Origin: Desulfotomaculum sp. | Lineage (GTDB): Bacteria > Bacillota > Desulfotomaculia > Desulfotomaculales > Nap2-2B | DNA: 6,810 nt | Direction of reading: 5' to 3' | Assembly (NCBI GenBank): GCA_003445555.1 | Contig: DMDI01000155.1 | Location: forward strand, 1 to 6,810 | Shown here: positions 6,554 to 6,810 of the stretch, one piece after another | How the letters are laid out: each line of letters opens with the position of its first letter | How positions within the stretch are numbered: position 1 is the stretch's first letter | Notes under the pieces: generated by a model | The model's input: only the letters and a program-made list of their open reading frames with translations | Database searches by the model: none | What the model was told of the DNA's origin: nothing | Program-made: the position numbers and the translations under genes

Positions 6554-6810
6554 AGGATACGGAACCAAGACACATTGCTTCAGCCAGGGTCTTTGGGGCC
6601 AGTGAATTGACCTTGATTAGGCGGGTATACCTCCCCAGTGCCCTTGGTTTTGTGGTGATGGGGATTAAAATAGGTATTGCTTTGGGGCTGGTTATGCTGG
6701 TTATTTCAGAGATGATCGGCGCTCATAGTGGCATTGGCTGGCTTTTGATTGAATCGAAAGATTTTTTCCGCTGGGAATCGAATGGTGGTATCTATGCTTA
6801 CCTTGGGTTT
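6505..6810 (+). pseudogene. ABC transporter permease, C-terminal fragment (SsuC/TauC-like), runs off the window
   Basis: From about 6505 a frame one base behind that of the binding protein reads ASGVFYPVLFDTYQGVKDTE, the conserved region before the EAA loop in SsuC/TauC/NrtB permeases. The loop itself, IASARVFGASELTLIRRVYL followed by P, fits the EAA...G...LP motif that contacts the ATPase. A strongly hydrophobic helix, GIKIGIALGLVMLVISEMIG, follows, then GIGWLLIESKDFF, and the frame is still open at the window end. The first half of the permease (about 130-140 residues, including the early helices) is absent, because the sequence switches abruptly from binding protein to permease. This points to an internal deletion fusing two neighbouring importer genes out of frame. 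No start codon or ribosome binding site serves the fragment. Confidence 0.75.

Overview
The window looks like part of the genome of an anaerobic Bacillota bacterium, most likely a clostridial or Peptococcaceae-type organism. This is inference, from strong AAGGAGG-type ribosome binding sites, mixed ATG and GTG starts, intermediate base composition, an Rrf2 regulator of the Cys3-His type, and a HydE-type maturase beside nitrogenase-like genes. Every gene I can support is on the + strand.

Region by region: positions 1-441 hold an Rrf2/IscR-family regulator that lacks only its first codon or so. Positions 442-686 contain no intact gene, but an open stretch at 469-639 reads like the start of a heavy-metal P-type ATPase (end of the metal-binding domain plus first membrane helix) and is probably a relic. 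Positions 687-1757 encode a HydE-like radical SAM enzyme with both iron-sulfur motifs of that family. A gap of about 250 bases follows. It carries an excellent promoter (TTGACA, 17 bp, TATAGA), an imperfect palindrome lying over the -10 element and probable start, and a leader of about 125 bases.

The core is a four-gene operon at 2008-6033. It encodes a small NifX-type cofactor-binding protein, a NifH-like ATP-dependent reductase, and NifD-like and NifK-like subunits of a nitrogenase-family component. All six P-cluster-type cysteines and the cofactor-ligating Cys of NifD are present. The NifD residues needed for N2 reduction (Gln191, His195) and the His442 cofactor ligand are not. The operon therefore probably encodes a nitrogenase-like reductase acting on another substrate (the Group IV and related clades, which include methylthio-alkane reductase), not a dinitrogenase.

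Downstream, 6054-6810 holds three broken pieces of a nitrate/sulfonate/taurine-type ABC importer: the tail of one substrate-binding protein, the front of another, and the C-terminal part of a permease joined to it out of frame by an apparent deletion.

How they may work together (inference): the reductase passes ATP-driven electrons to the NifDK-like complex. The NifX-like protein, and possibly the HydE-like enzyme, help supply or carry its metal cofactor. The Rrf2 protein may sense iron-sulfur or redox state and bind the palindrome. The importer may once have supplied the substrate. No NifB, NifE, NifN, HydF or HydG is encoded in the window.
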